Under the pieces are notes generated by a model, which did not search any database, was not told the DNA's origin, and was given only the letters and a program-made list of their open reading frames with translations. From NCBI GenBank assembly GCA_902463265.1, contig CABQEV010000003.1, positions 124,001 to 188,000 of the forward strand: a stretch of 64,000 bases of DNA, written 5' to 3'. Position numbers and translations under genes: made by a program. This document shows positions 25,272 through 33,056 of the stretch, one piece after another; the first letter of the stretch is position 1; each line of letters starts with the position of its first letter. The stretch comes from UMGS1889 sp900556055 (lineage in GTDB: Bacteria > Bacillota > Clostridia > Oscillospirales > Ruminococcaceae).

Positions 25272-26525
25272 ATGGACTTAAAAAAGGATATTTCAGTCAG
25301 GGAGATAATAAGCAGGATATGTTTTGCGGACAGAAAAAAGCTGCTGATATTTCTGTATATCGGTTCGCTGATAGTAAATCTGCTTTATTTCGCATACAGC
25401 AAAGAGCCGTGGCTTATGGGAAATCCCGGCGAGGATTTTGATTCATATTTTTTTATCAATGCAGGAAAAATGCTGTTTTCTGATTTTGCGGGATTTGCGG
25501 ATAAGTACGGAAGCATGCCTTATTACTGGATATATTTTGTCTTTATGGGACTTTATCTGAAGATATTCGGAGAGAACTTCACGGGACTTGTCATAATCCA
25601 GGGGATCATATACGCTGCATCAGTGCCGATTCTGTATCTTGCGGCAGAAAAGGTCACGAAGGACAGAAGGATACATTTCCTTGCATCTATGCTGTATATG
25701 TTCTGTTTTTCAACAGTCAGATGGACTACACTTGTCGGCAGTGATTTCCTTGGGGCAGCGTTCATGCCTGTCTGCCTGTATTTTCTGTTTTCATATCTCA
25801 ATGATGATAATAAAAAGAAGGATCTTATCAAGCTGCTGATCTCACTTGTGCTGTATTTTCTGATGAGAACAAATGCGATCGTGTTTATCATATGCGCACT
25901 TATCGCTGTAATATGGAGCATGGGAAAAAAGGCGAGGATAATTTTCGGATCGGCTGCGGGCGTTGTAGTTGCCGCTGTCGGTGCGCTGCTTCTTATTCCG
26001 GAAAGTGAAGTTATCCATTCGGTAAGGGATAATCTCTGGTATTTTGATATGCTGTATCAAAACGGTGCGATAGTTAAAAATCTTTATACATATATATATG
26101 CCGCTGATGCTGAATACGGAACATTTCCGTTTTACTGGGCATGTGCAGGAGTGGTATTCTACCGATTTTTCTATTATTGGACAGCAATAGATGTAGGAGT
26201 GAACAACGGCAGATTTTACCCGAGAACCACATATGCGATAACGCATTATCTTCCGAATTTATATGTATTTTCGTCAATGTTCCTCGGAATGATAATCTGC
26301 AAATCACGCAAGGACAGGGAAGCCAAGAACATCGGACTTATTTCGCGGATAATCTGGTGCTGCTGCATAGTTCAGATATTGTGCGAAATAAATCAGAACT
26401 GGCGTTACCGTGACATTATAATGCCGATGTGCTTTATTGTCTGCGCATACGGAACGATCAGATTTTATGATATGCTCAAAAAGCAGGACAAAACGGAGGA
26501 TGAAACATGTTCTATGAACAGCTGA
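25272..26525 (+). CDS. Polytopic membrane glycosyltransferase-like protein (GT-C/PMT type)
   Basis: A 417-aa protein with about ten TMs. An N-terminal TM is followed by an exposed loop with acidic residues (GNPGEDFDSYFF), then many hydrophobic helices separated by short basic loops (KKKDLIK, GKKARI, KSRKDREAK). This is the plan of GT-C enzymes (PMT/ArnT/PF13231), which use polyprenyl-phosphate sugars to glycosylate proteins or cell-wall polymers. The acidic pair in the first outer loop is the expected catalytic site. I see no specificity-determining motif. Its last 19 nt overlap the start of the XRE-type regulator gene, so the two are coupled. Confidence 0.62.
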   Translation: MDLKKDISVREIISRICFADRKKLLIFLYIGSLIVNLLYFAYSKEPWLMGNPGEDFDSYFFINAGKMLFSDFAGFADKYGSMPYYWIYFVFMGLYLKIFGENFTGLVIIQGIIYAASVPILYLAAEKVTKDRRIHFLASMLYMFCFSTVRWTTLVGSDFLGAAFMPVCLYFLFSYLNDDNKKKDLIKLLISLVLYFLMRTNAIVFIICALIAVIWSMGKKARIIFGSAAGVVVAAVGALLLIPESEVIHSVRDNLWYFDMLYQNGAIVKNLYTYIYAADAEYGTFPFYWACAGVVFYRFFYYWTAIDVGVNNGRFYPRTTYAITHYLPNLYVFSSMFLGMIICKSRKDREAKNIGLISRIIWCCCIVQILCEINQNWRYRDIIMPMCFIVCAYGTIRFYDMLKKQDKTEDETCSMNS

Positions 26526-26890
26526 TAAAGCTTTGCAGCAAAAACAATATAAATCCGTATTTTCTGATGCGTCAGCTCGGTGTGAATACCGATTGTCTGC
26601 GCAGGTGGGAAAAGGGCGGTGCGGTAAGCTCCGAGGTGCTTGTTCAGCTGTCGGATTTTTTCGGCGTGACGGTCGATTATCTGCTTTTCGGGAACCGCTC
26701 GGACAGCTCGCTTACTTTGGATAAATATGAGCGTGAGGCGGTTCTGAAGTTCCGCCTTCTTCAGCCTGAGGACAGGGGACGTATCCTTGAAAGAATGGAA
26801 GTCATGTACGAGGAATACAGGGCGAAGGACAGAAACACACAGACGCATCTTGCTTCGGGAAAGGCTACCGATATTGAATATTACGATTAA
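26507..26890 (+). CDS. XRE/Cro-type helix-turn-helix protein
   Basis: A 127-aa protein with an N-terminal HTH at about residues 4-63 ('FYEQLIKLCSKNNINPYFLMRQLGV', recognition region 'TDCLRRWEKGGAV.SSEVLVQLSDFFGVTVDYLLFG'), which is the Cro/C1 fold with the standard 'DYLLFG' end. A charged helical tail of about 60 residues may dimerise. The ATG has GGAGG 7 nt upstream and lies within the end of the membrane protein gene, so it may regulate that operon or be carried for coupling. Target unknown. Confidence 0.8.
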   Translation: MFYEQLIKLCSKNNINPYFLMRQLGVNTDCLRRWEKGGAVSSEVLVQLSDFFGVTVDYLLFGNRSDSSLTLDKYEREAVLKFRLLQPEDRGRILERMEVMYEEYRAKDRNTQTHLASGKATDIEYYD

Positions 26891-26932
26891 AAAAGGGACC
26901 GGTACTTTAGCGTATCGGTCCCGATGTTTTTA
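26891..26932. terminator. Bidirectional terminator between the XRE gene and pyrB
   Basis: GGGACCGGTAC and GTATCGGTCCC form an 11-bp stem (one G-U). An A-run lies on the left (U-run for the minus transcript) and GATGTTTTT on the right. Confidence 0.88.
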
Positions 26933-26935
26933 GTA

Positions 26936-28021
26936 TTACTTTGCGATCTTTGCGTCGCAGAACTCGCAGATATATTCCTTGTCTGTTTCCGTGTAGGATT
27001 TTGGCAGATAGCTTTCCTTATGGGTGATGCACTTGGAATTCGGGCAGGTCAGTTCATTGTGAACCTTGCCTCTCAGCATGATCTGCGGAACAGGGTTCTC
27101 GCTTTCTTCGATCATTGTGAGGATAAGCGCCATTCTTGCGAACATTCCGTACTTTGCCTGTTCGAAGAACTTTGTTCTCGGATCATCGTCTGTGTTTACG
27201 GGGATCTCTTCAAGACGGGGCAGCGGGTGAAGAACGATAAGGTCACTTTTTGCTTTTGCAAGCTTTTCATTGTCGAGGCAGTAAACATTTTTCAGACGCT
27301 CATATTCCTCCATGCTGGAGAAACGCTCCTGCTGAACTCTTGTCATATAAAGGACATCAAGACCGCCGATAGCTTCTTCAAGAGAGGGGATCTCTTCATA
27401 TTTGCAGCCTCTTTCGTCAAGTATCTCCTTGACATATTCCGGCATTGAAAGCTCATCAGCGGAGATGAAAACGAATTTGTTGTCGGGATAGCGTGAAAGC
27501 GCCTTGCAGAGGGAATGAACGGTCCTTCCGTTTTTCAGGTCGCCGCAGAGACCTACTGTCAGACCTGTGAGACGGCCTTTTTCATGGGAGAGTGTGAGCA
27601 GGTCTGTGAGAGTCTGCGTCGGATGGAGATGTCCGCCGTCGCCTGCGTTTATGATCGGGCAGTCAGCGGTAAGGGAAGCTGCCTTCGCAGAGCCTTCCCA
27701 CGGATTTCTCATAGCCATGATATCCGCATAGGAGCTTACGATCTTTGTTGTATCTTTCAGGCTTTCGCCCTTTGCAACGGAAGATGTTTCGGGGTTATCG
27801 AAGCCGATGATAGTGCCTCCGAGTCTCAGCATAGCTGTCTGGAATGACATCTGTGTTCTTGTTGACGGCTCATAGAAAAGTGTCGCAAGGATCTTTCCGT
27901 CACATTTTTTTGCATATGCCTTAGGATCCTTTTTGATAGCAGTGCCGAGGGAAATAACCTTGTCCCACCATTCTCTTGGACGGTCGTCAAGGTCGATCAG
28001 ATTCTGATAAGAAGAATTCAT
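26936..28021 (-). CDS. pyrB: Aspartate carbamoyltransferase with a C-terminal PyrI-like zinc-binding tail
   Basis: Second step of pyrimidine synthesis: carbamoyl phosphate plus aspartate gives N-carbamoylaspartate. Residues 1-about 310 are a normal catalytic chain with the carbamoyl-phosphate loop YEPSTRTQMSF, 'HPTQTLTDL' and 'LHPLPRLEEI'. The last about 40 residues carry C-x4-C and C-x2-C ('CPNSKCIT' and 'CEFCDAKI', 20 residues apart), which closely resembles the zinc domain at the end of the regulatory chain PyrI. The nucleotide-binding half of PyrI is absent and no pyrI gene is adjacent. The tail may let catalytic trimers associate. Start at 28021: GGAGG is 8 nt upstream; the ATG at 28027 is too close. 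Confidence 0.94.
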   Translation of the reverse strand: MNSSYQNLIDLDDRPREWWDKVISLGTAIKKDPKAYAKKCDGKILATLFYEPSTRTQMSFQTAMLRLGGTIIGFDNPETSSVAKGESLKDTTKIVSSYADIMAMRNPWEGSAKAASLTADCPIINAGDGGHLHPTQTLTDLLTLSHEKGRLTGLTVGLCGDLKNGRTVHSLCKALSRYPDNKFVFISADELSMPEYVKEILDERGCKYEEIPSLEEAIGGLDVLYMTRVQQERFSSMEEYERLKNVYCLDNEKLAKAKSDLIVLHPLPRLEEIPVNTDDDPRTKFFEQAKYGMFARMALILTMIEESENPVPQIMLRGKVHNELTCPNSKCITHKESYLPKSYTETDKEYICEFCDAKIAK

Positions 28022-28062
28022 TTTCATTTCCTCCGTTAAAGAATAGTTTTCATACAGATTTT

Positions 28063-28091
28063 ATTGTAGCAGATATTATGACTGTTTTCAA
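28063..28091 (-). promoter_or_regulatory. Promoter of pyrB
   Basis: Minus strand TTGAAA (28086-28091), 17 nt, TACAAT (28063-28068). The leader is about 35 nt, too short for a PyrR-type attenuator. Confidence 0.75.
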
Positions 28092-28176
28092 CGCTATATT
28101 ATTAACATTCTGGATAATTTGTCCGCATAATAAAATCCCGATGGGAATAAATATTATAAAAAACGGAGATGATCTG

Positions 28177-29052
28177 ATGTTCATATGTATAAATCTGAAA
28201 AAAGCATTTAAAACCGTTATAGGCATCGCAGCGGCGGTGATATTGCTTGTCCCGTTTATCGGACTTATCAAGGGAAAATCGGTGTCTGCAATGGCTGAGG
28301 ACAAGGGCATATTTCTCCCTGCGATCATGTATCACAGTGTGCTTATTGAGCCTGCAAGACAGGGAGCGTATGTCATAAGCCCCAAAATATTCGAAAGTGA
28401 CATGAAATGGCTGTCGGACAACGGATATACCGCAGTTCTGACGGACGATCTGACGGCATATACCGAAAAAGGCGCGTCGCTTCCCGAAAAGCCGATAATG
28501 ATAACCTTTGACGATGGATTTTACAATAACGTGACCTATGCGCTGCCTGTTCTTGAAAAATACGGCATGAAGGCTGTGATATCGCCCGTCGGAAGCTACT
28601 GCGAGGAGTCGTCGGAAAGCGGCGATGCAAATCCCGCATATGCATATCTGACGTGGGACGAGATCGCCGAATTAAAGGACAGCCCATATATTGAGATAGG
28701 AAATCACACATGGGATATGCATTCAACTGACGGCAGAAAAGGTTCAATGAAAAAGTGGAATGAATCGGAAACGGAATACAGAGCGGCTCTGACTGACGAC
28801 CTTTCAAGACTTCAGACATCGCTTGCAGAAAAAAGCGGCGTTATGCCGAAGATCTATGCATATCCGTTCGGATATATTTCAAGGGAGAGCATTTCGGTGC
28901 TGAAAGAGCTGGGCTTCAAAGCGTCGCTGAACTGCTATGAAAAGCCGAATTATATAACCCGTGACCCTGACTGCCTTTTTTCAATAAACAGGTATAACCG
29001 TCCCGCCGATATATCGACTGAGGAGTTCTTTGCAAGGGTGACGGCACAGTAA
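28177..29052 (+). CDS. Membrane-anchored polysaccharide deacetylase (NodB homology, CE4)
   Basis: A 291-aa protein. Residues about 8-30 are an N-terminal signal anchor (TVIGIAAAVILLVPFIGLI). The CE4 domain shows MITFDDGFYNN (motif 1, catalytic Asp plus metal Asp), 'EIGNHTWDMHS' (motif 2, metal His pair H-x4-H), and 'YAYPFGYISRE' (motif 3), so it is likely active on peptidoglycan or chitin-like N-acetylated sugars outside the membrane. The frame is open back to 27976, but GGAG sits 8 nt before the ATG at 28177, and the earlier part overlaps the divergent pyrB gene. Confidence 0.88.
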   Translation: MFICINLKKAFKTVIGIAAAVILLVPFIGLIKGKSVSAMAEDKGIFLPAIMYHSVLIEPARQGAYVISPKIFESDMKWLSDNGYTAVLTDDLTAYTEKGASLPEKPIMITFDDGFYNNVTYALPVLEKYGMKAVISPVGSYCEESSESGDANPAYAYLTWDEIAELKDSPYIEIGNHTWDMHSTDGRKGSMKKWNESETEYRAALTDDLSRLQTSLAEKSGVMPKIYAYPFGYISRESISVLKELGFKASLNCYEKPNYITRDPDCLFSINRYNRPADISTEEFFARVTAQ

Positions 29053-29064
29053 AAAATTCTTGTA

Positions 29065-29111
29065 TTCACATTTTATCCGATGTGTGATAGCATTGTCTTA
29101 TAAGATGTGAA
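29065..29111. repeat. 12-bp inverted repeat before the terminase gene
   Basis: TTCACATTTTAT (29065-29076) and ATAAGATGTGAA (29100-29111) are inverted with one G-U. The right arm runs into the ribosome site AAAGGAG of the terminase gene. Confidence 0.45.
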
Positions 29112-29122
29112 AGGAGAATTTT

Positions 29123-30373
29123 ATGGAATTTTCAGGTAAACAATGGGAGATAATCAACGATCTCAGATTTGGGAATTTCCGCAGGATAAATCTTCTCGAA
29201 GGATCTGTCCGCTCAGGAAAAACGTTCATCAGCCTGGTGATATGGTGTCTGATCGTGCTTAGAAGTCCCAAAAACAGCACACTGCTTATGACCGGAAAAA
29301 CACTTACAACGCTGAAAAGAAACGTGCTTGTTCCGCTTGCCGAGCTTATCGGAACGAGAAATTTTGTCGGATCTGCTGAGTCGAAGGAGGGTACGATCTT
29401 CGGGAGAAAGGTCTATTTTGAGGGTGCTGCCGACGAATCCGCAGAAAGCAAGATAAGAGGAATGACGCTTTATGCCGCATACTGCGACGAGCTGACGCTG
29501 TTTCCCGAGTCATTCTTTGCAATGATGCTGTCCCGTCTGTCTATGGACAATGCAATGCTGCTGGCAACGACAAATCCCGATCTGCCGAACCACTGGCTGA
29601 TGAAGAATTATATCGAGCGCAGCAGGCGGGGAGAGCTGGAGATGTACATAAAAAAGCTGACAATCGACGATAATCCGTTTCTTCCTGCGGACTATGTTTC
29701 AGAGCTGAAAAAGGAGTATACAGGTGTATTTTACCGCAGATTTATCCTCGGTGAATGGTGTGCTGCGGAAGGTGCGGTCTATGCTGATTTTGCGGAGGAT
29801 CCCGAGAAATTTCTGCTTGATGATGTGAAGCCGTCGGACATTATCGAGGCGTATGTCGGAGTGGATTTCGGCGGGAACGGTTCGGCTCACGCATTTGTGC
29901 TGACGGGCGTGACAAGGCGGTTTGAGAAGGTCATAACGCTTGATGAATATTACAGGCGTGAGATGATCTCACCCGTTCAGCTGGAAAATGATTTTGTGGA
30001 TTTCATCAGGCGGAATGTCGGAAAATACCGTATCTGCGACGTTTACTGCGACAGTGCCGAGCAAACGCTGATCCGCGGACTGAGAAATGCCGCAGAGCGT
30101 GCAAGGCTGCCGATTGAGATACATAATGCGAAAAAAGGTGCGATCAGCGAGAGAATTCGCCTGTATAATATGATGCTTGCGAGGGGACAGTTTTTCATTC
30201 TTAGGAAATGTGTGCATACTATTGAAGCGTTCAGATCGGCGGTCTGGGATGGCAGCAGCGGAAAGCGCCTTGACAACGGCAGCACTAACATCGACAGCCT
30301 TGATGCGCAGGAGTATTCCACCGAACATATCGCATATGACTTGACTAATATCCGCCGAAGTGGTACAATATAA
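29123..30373 (+). CDS. Phage terminase large subunit (PBSX/TerL family), solitary
   Basis: A 416-aa DNA-packaging motor protein: N-terminal ATPase, C-terminal RNase H-like nuclease. Walker A is GSVRSGKT (residues 27-34). Walker B ends in CDE (121-123) within LYAAYCDELTLF. The nuclease acidic residues are in VGVDFGG (Asp248), VYCDSAE (Asp310) and IDSLDAQEY (Asp391/Asp394). All motor and nuclease motifs are intact, and the gene has a good ribosome site. No small terminase, portal, capsid, tail, integrase or att-like repeat is visible on either side; neighbours are a deacetylase and pflA. It is either the last piece of a prophage or a kept host function. Confidence 0.88.
   Translation: MEFSGKQWEIINDLRFGNFRRINLLEGSVRSGKTFISLVIWCLIVLRSPKNSTLLMTGKTLTTLKRNVLVPLAELIGTRNFVGSAESKEGTIFGRKVYFEGAADESAESKIRGMTLYAAYCDELTLFPESFFAMMLSRLSMDNAMLLATTNPDLPNHWLMKNYIERSRRGELEMYIKKLTIDDNPFLPADYVSELKKEYTGVFYRRFILGEWCAAEGAVYADFAEDPEKFLLDDVKPSDIIEAYVGVDFGGNGSAHAFVLTGVTRRFEKVITLDEYYRREMISPVQLENDFVDFIRRNVGKYRICDVYCDSAEQTLIRGLRNAAERARLPIEIHNAKKGAISERIRLYNMMLARGQFFILRKCVHTIEAFRSAVWDGSSGKRLDNGSTNIDSLDAQEYSTEHIAYDLTNIRRSGTI
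30341..30369 (+). promoter_or_regulatory. Promoter of pflA inside the terminase 3' end
   Basis: TTGACT (30341-30346), 17 nt, TACAAT (30364-30369). Confidence 0.7.
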
Positions 30374-30445
30374 AAGCGGAGTATGTGCGTGTACTTTGCA
30401 ATGTGTAAAATTAAGGAATATATTCAAAGGAATGGTGAAATAAAT

Positions 30446-31195
30446 ATGACAGGAAGAATTCATTCTCTTGAGTCGTTCGGAACTGTTGACGGCCCCGGAG
30501 TAAGATTTGTTGTTTTCTTTCAGGGATGTCCGATGAGATGTCTTTACTGCCACAATCCCGATACATGGGAGTTCGGCGCAGGCACTGAAATGACTGTTGA
30601 CGAGATCATGAGGGAATTTGACAAATGCAAGGAGTTTCTTGCAAACGGCGGTATTACCGCAACCGGCGGTGAACCTCTTGCGCAGCTTGACTTCCTTACA
30701 GAGCTGTTTGAAGCTGCAAAGGCTAAGGGTATACACACCTGCCTTGATACCTCGGGAATTACGTTCACGCCTAATCATACGGAAAAGTTTGAACGCCTTA
30801 TCAAGTCCACCGATCTTGTAATGCTTGATATCAAGCATATTGATCCGCAGGAACATATTAAGCTGACTTCCCAGAAAAATGATAATATATTAAAATTTGC
30901 TGAATTTCTGAGAGATCATAACATAACAATGTGGATAAGACACGTTGTTGTTCCGGGCATCACGGATAACCCTGTTTATCTCAACAGGCTGGGACATTTT
31001 CTTGCGCATTTCAAGAATGTAAAGGCACTCGATGTCCTGCCGTATCACGACATGGGCAAGGTGAAGTATGAAAATCTCGGCATTGACTATCCGCTGAAGG
31101 ATGTTGAACCGATGAGCAAGGACGACGCTGTAAAGTGCCGTGACATCATACTTCAGGGAATAAAGGACGAGCTTCACGGCATAAAAGCCGAATGA
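30446..31195 (+). CDS. pflA: Pyruvate formate-lyase-activating enzyme (radical SAM)
   Basis: Makes the glycyl radical on pyruvate formate-lyase using SAM and a [4Fe-4S] cluster, enabling formate production in fermentation. 249 aa. The cluster motif is CPMRCLYC (C-x3-C-x2-C), preceded by 'ESFGTVDGPGVRFVVFFQG' as in all PflA. 'GGEPLAQLDFL' is the SAM-binding GGE. A pflB gene is not in the window. Start at 30446 (GGTGA, 7 nt upstream); the earlier ATG at 30383 adds an unrelated 21 residues. Confidence 0.95.
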   Translation: MTGRIHSLESFGTVDGPGVRFVVFFQGCPMRCLYCHNPDTWEFGAGTEMTVDEIMREFDKCKEFLANGGITATGGEPLAQLDFLTELFEAAKAKGIHTCLDTSGITFTPNHTEKFERLIKSTDLVMLDIKHIDPQEHIKLTSQKNDNILKFAEFLRDHNITMWIRHVVVPGITDNPVYLNRLGHFLAHFKNVKALDVLPYHDMGKVKYENLGIDYPLKDVEPMSKDDAVKCRDIILQGIKDELHGIKAE

Positions 31196-31204
31196 CCGCA
31201 GGGG

Positions 31205-31236
31205 ACCGTACACGGATAAAGTGTGCGGTTCTTTTT
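31205..31236 (+). terminator. Intrinsic terminator after pflA
   Basis: ACCGTACAC and GTGTGCGGT pair over 9 bp (one G-U) followed by TCTTTTT. Confidence 0.85.
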
Positions 31237-31388
31237 ATAAATGTTCCAATAACAAAAATTTTTTCGCCGCTGCTGCTTTTTTTTCGAGGCAATGGGAGCG
31301 GATCGTCATTGCACAGCTTTTATTTGACATTAAAAATATAACATTCCGAAATATTTTGTGTTCTTGCATATGTAACAGATGATTTTTT

Positions 31389-31402
31389 TGTAAACGTTAC
31401 CA
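31389..31402. promoter_or_regulatory. cre-like/LacI-family operator
   Basis: TGTAAACGTTACCA matches the catabolite-responsive element consensus TGWAANCGNTNWCA at all but one position. It lies 18 bp upstream of the -35 of the solute-binding protein promoter. Confidence 0.5.
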
Positions 31403-31419
31403 AAACTTTCGTAAATCGC

Positions 31420-31448
31420 TTGACTTTTATTATTCGTTATGATACAAT
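31420..31448 (+). promoter_or_regulatory. Promoter of the solute-binding lipoprotein
   Basis: TTGACT (31420-31425), 17 nt, TACAAT (31443-31448). Confidence 0.75.
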
Positions 31449-31518
31449 CAAGTAAATTAATTAAAAAGCACATGGCTTTTTTGTGCAATATGTAATAATT
31501 AAGGAGATGTTTGTAAAA

Positions 31519-32940
31519 ATGGTATCATATAAGAAGATATTTGCGGCAGTTCTTGCAGCAGCTTCTGCGGCTTCAATGCTGACAGCTTGCGGCGGAGGAA
31601 ACGGCTCTTCCGAAACGACCGCAGCAGAGGAAACAACCACTACCGAGTCGCAGACTGAGTGGACAGGTGATAACATCGAGGTTGAAGGCCTTGACGAGTC
31701 CGAAAAGGGCGATGTCGATATTTCGGGACAGACGATCACGTTCCTCGGGATCACAGACCTGAATCCTACAAATTCCAACCCTGAGAGAAGCGTTCCCGTT
31801 ACGCTTTTTGAGGATACATACGGTGCAAAGATCGAGTATATCGCAACTTCTTCAAGCACCAAGTTCAACGATCTTGCAAACCTCATCATCAGCGGCGATT
31901 CGCCTGATATCTTCCTGTACGAATGGATGGCTTTCCCTTACGGCGTAAACAAGGGACAGTACCAGCCTATTGATGATCTTGTTGATTTCAGCGATCCCAT
32001 GTGGGCTGATATGAAGGACGTTGCTGACGATTTCACTATGGACGGCAAGCATTATGTTGCTCCTCTCGGATACAGATTCAGTGATTCTCAGGTACTTATG
32101 TACAATAAAACTCTCTATGAGGAAGAGGGTCTGGAAGATCCTATGGAGCTTTATCAGAATGATGCATGGGACTGGGACAAGTTCATCAGCATCATGAAGG
32201 CATATGTTGACAACGATCCCGATAACCGTTACGGTATCGCAGGCTGGTGGTCGAATGCATTCGTATTCACATCAGGCGAAACACTTGTACAGTATGACGG
32301 AACAACATTCACAAACAACATCAACAGCTCCGCTATCGAAAAGGCTGAGCATGTTCTTGAAGATATGAACAAGAACAAGCTCATCAGGATCGGCTGGACT
32401 GCTCAGGGCGACGCATTCACAGGTGACGGAAACGCATTCTATGGAATGGGTACATGGGCTTACAACGACGCTCAGAAGTCGGTTCCCGATCAGGAGATCG
32501 AGATCGTTCCTTTCCCGAAGGCTCCCGATTCCGATACATATTATGTATCCAACGCTCTCCACAGCTATATGTGGGTAAAGGGTTCAGACAAGGCTGACGC
32601 TGTTAAGGTATGGTTCGAGTGCTGCCGCCGTGAATATTACGATGAGCAGTATAAGGAAATAACAAAGGAAAAGTTCCTTGCAAACAATCCTTATTGGACT
32701 GCCGAGAAGTACGACTTCGTTATGAATCTCTATGATCCTTCCAAGTTCACACAGGTATTCGACTATGCTTACGGCATAAGCGACAGAATGAGCAACACCG
32801 ATAACTGGGAGTCTCCCGCTGTCGTATCTATCGTTTACGAGGGAATTGCAAACGAGAACGAATACTCCGACTGGACACAGATCAAGAACGAGTATGAAAC
32901 TATCATAGATCAGGAGCTTAAGACCGTAAACGGCGGCTGA
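31519..32940 (+). CDS. Extracellular solute-binding lipoprotein (family 1, sugar ABC transporter type)
   Basis: A 473-aa lipoprotein: signal peptide YKKIFAAVLAAASAASM, lipobox LTAC, then a Ser/Thr/Glu-rich spacer (about 20-60) and an SBP_bac_1-type domain ('ITFLGITDLNP', 'LIISGDSPDIFLYEW', 'MWVKGSDKADAVKVWFE'). Family 1 proteins bind oligosaccharides for ABC import. No permease or ATPase genes are adjacent: the next gene is valS on the opposite strand, so partners must lie elsewhere. A cre-like site upstream fits carbon control. Start at 31519 is 12 nt from AAGGAG; the frame's earlier start (31483) is not preceded by a site. Confidence 0.88.
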   Translation: MVSYKKIFAAVLAAASAASMLTACGGGNGSSETTAAEETTTTESQTEWTGDNIEVEGLDESEKGDVDISGQTITFLGITDLNPTNSNPERSVPVTLFEDTYGAKIEYIATSSSTKFNDLANLIISGDSPDIFLYEWMAFPYGVNKGQYQPIDDLVDFSDPMWADMKDVADDFTMDGKHYVAPLGYRFSDSQVLMYNKTLYEEEGLEDPMELYQNDAWDWDKFISIMKAYVDNDPDNRYGIAGWWSNAFVFTSGETLVQYDGTTFTNNINSSAIEKAEHVLEDMNKNKLIRIGWTAQGDAFTGDGNAFYGMGTWAYNDAQKSVPDQEIEIVPFPKAPDSDTYYVSNALHSYMWVKGSDKADAVKVWFECCRREYYDEQYKEITKEKFLANNPYWTAEKYDFVMNLYDPSKFTQVFDYAYGISDRMSNTDNWESPAVVSIVYEGIANENEYSDWTQIKNEYETIIDQELKTVNGG

Positions 32941-32963
32941 TCGCATAGATAACAATGAATTTC

Positions 32964-32995
32964 TGCCCGATGTGCATTGCATGTCGGGCATTTTA
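32964..32995 (+). terminator. Intrinsic terminator after the solute-binding protein
   Basis: TGCCCGA and TCGGGCA stem with a 13-nt loop followed by four T. Confidence 0.7.
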
Positions 32996-33000
32996 TATGC

Positions 33001-33039
33001 AAAAAATCTGCCGCCCATGCAGATCGCACGGACGGCAGA
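33001..33039 (-). terminator. Intrinsic terminator after valS
   Basis: Minus strand stem TCTGCCGTCC / GGGCGGCAGA (10 bp, one G-U) followed by six U. Confidence 0.88.
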
Positions 33040-33056
33040 CATATTATCTTATAAAA

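Larger units (their letters stand above)
31196..31518 (+). other. Intergenic region between pflA and the sugar-binding lipoprotein gene
   Basis: Holds, in order, the pflA terminator, about 150 nt of AT-rich sequence in which I see no gene, a cre-like operator and a promoter. No RNA gene is recognised. Confidence 0.6.

Noticed and set aside
26900..33000. A prophage around the terminase gene
   Set aside because: No capsid, portal, tail, lysis or integrase gene, no att-like direct repeats, and both neighbours are ordinary host genes on the same or opposite strand.
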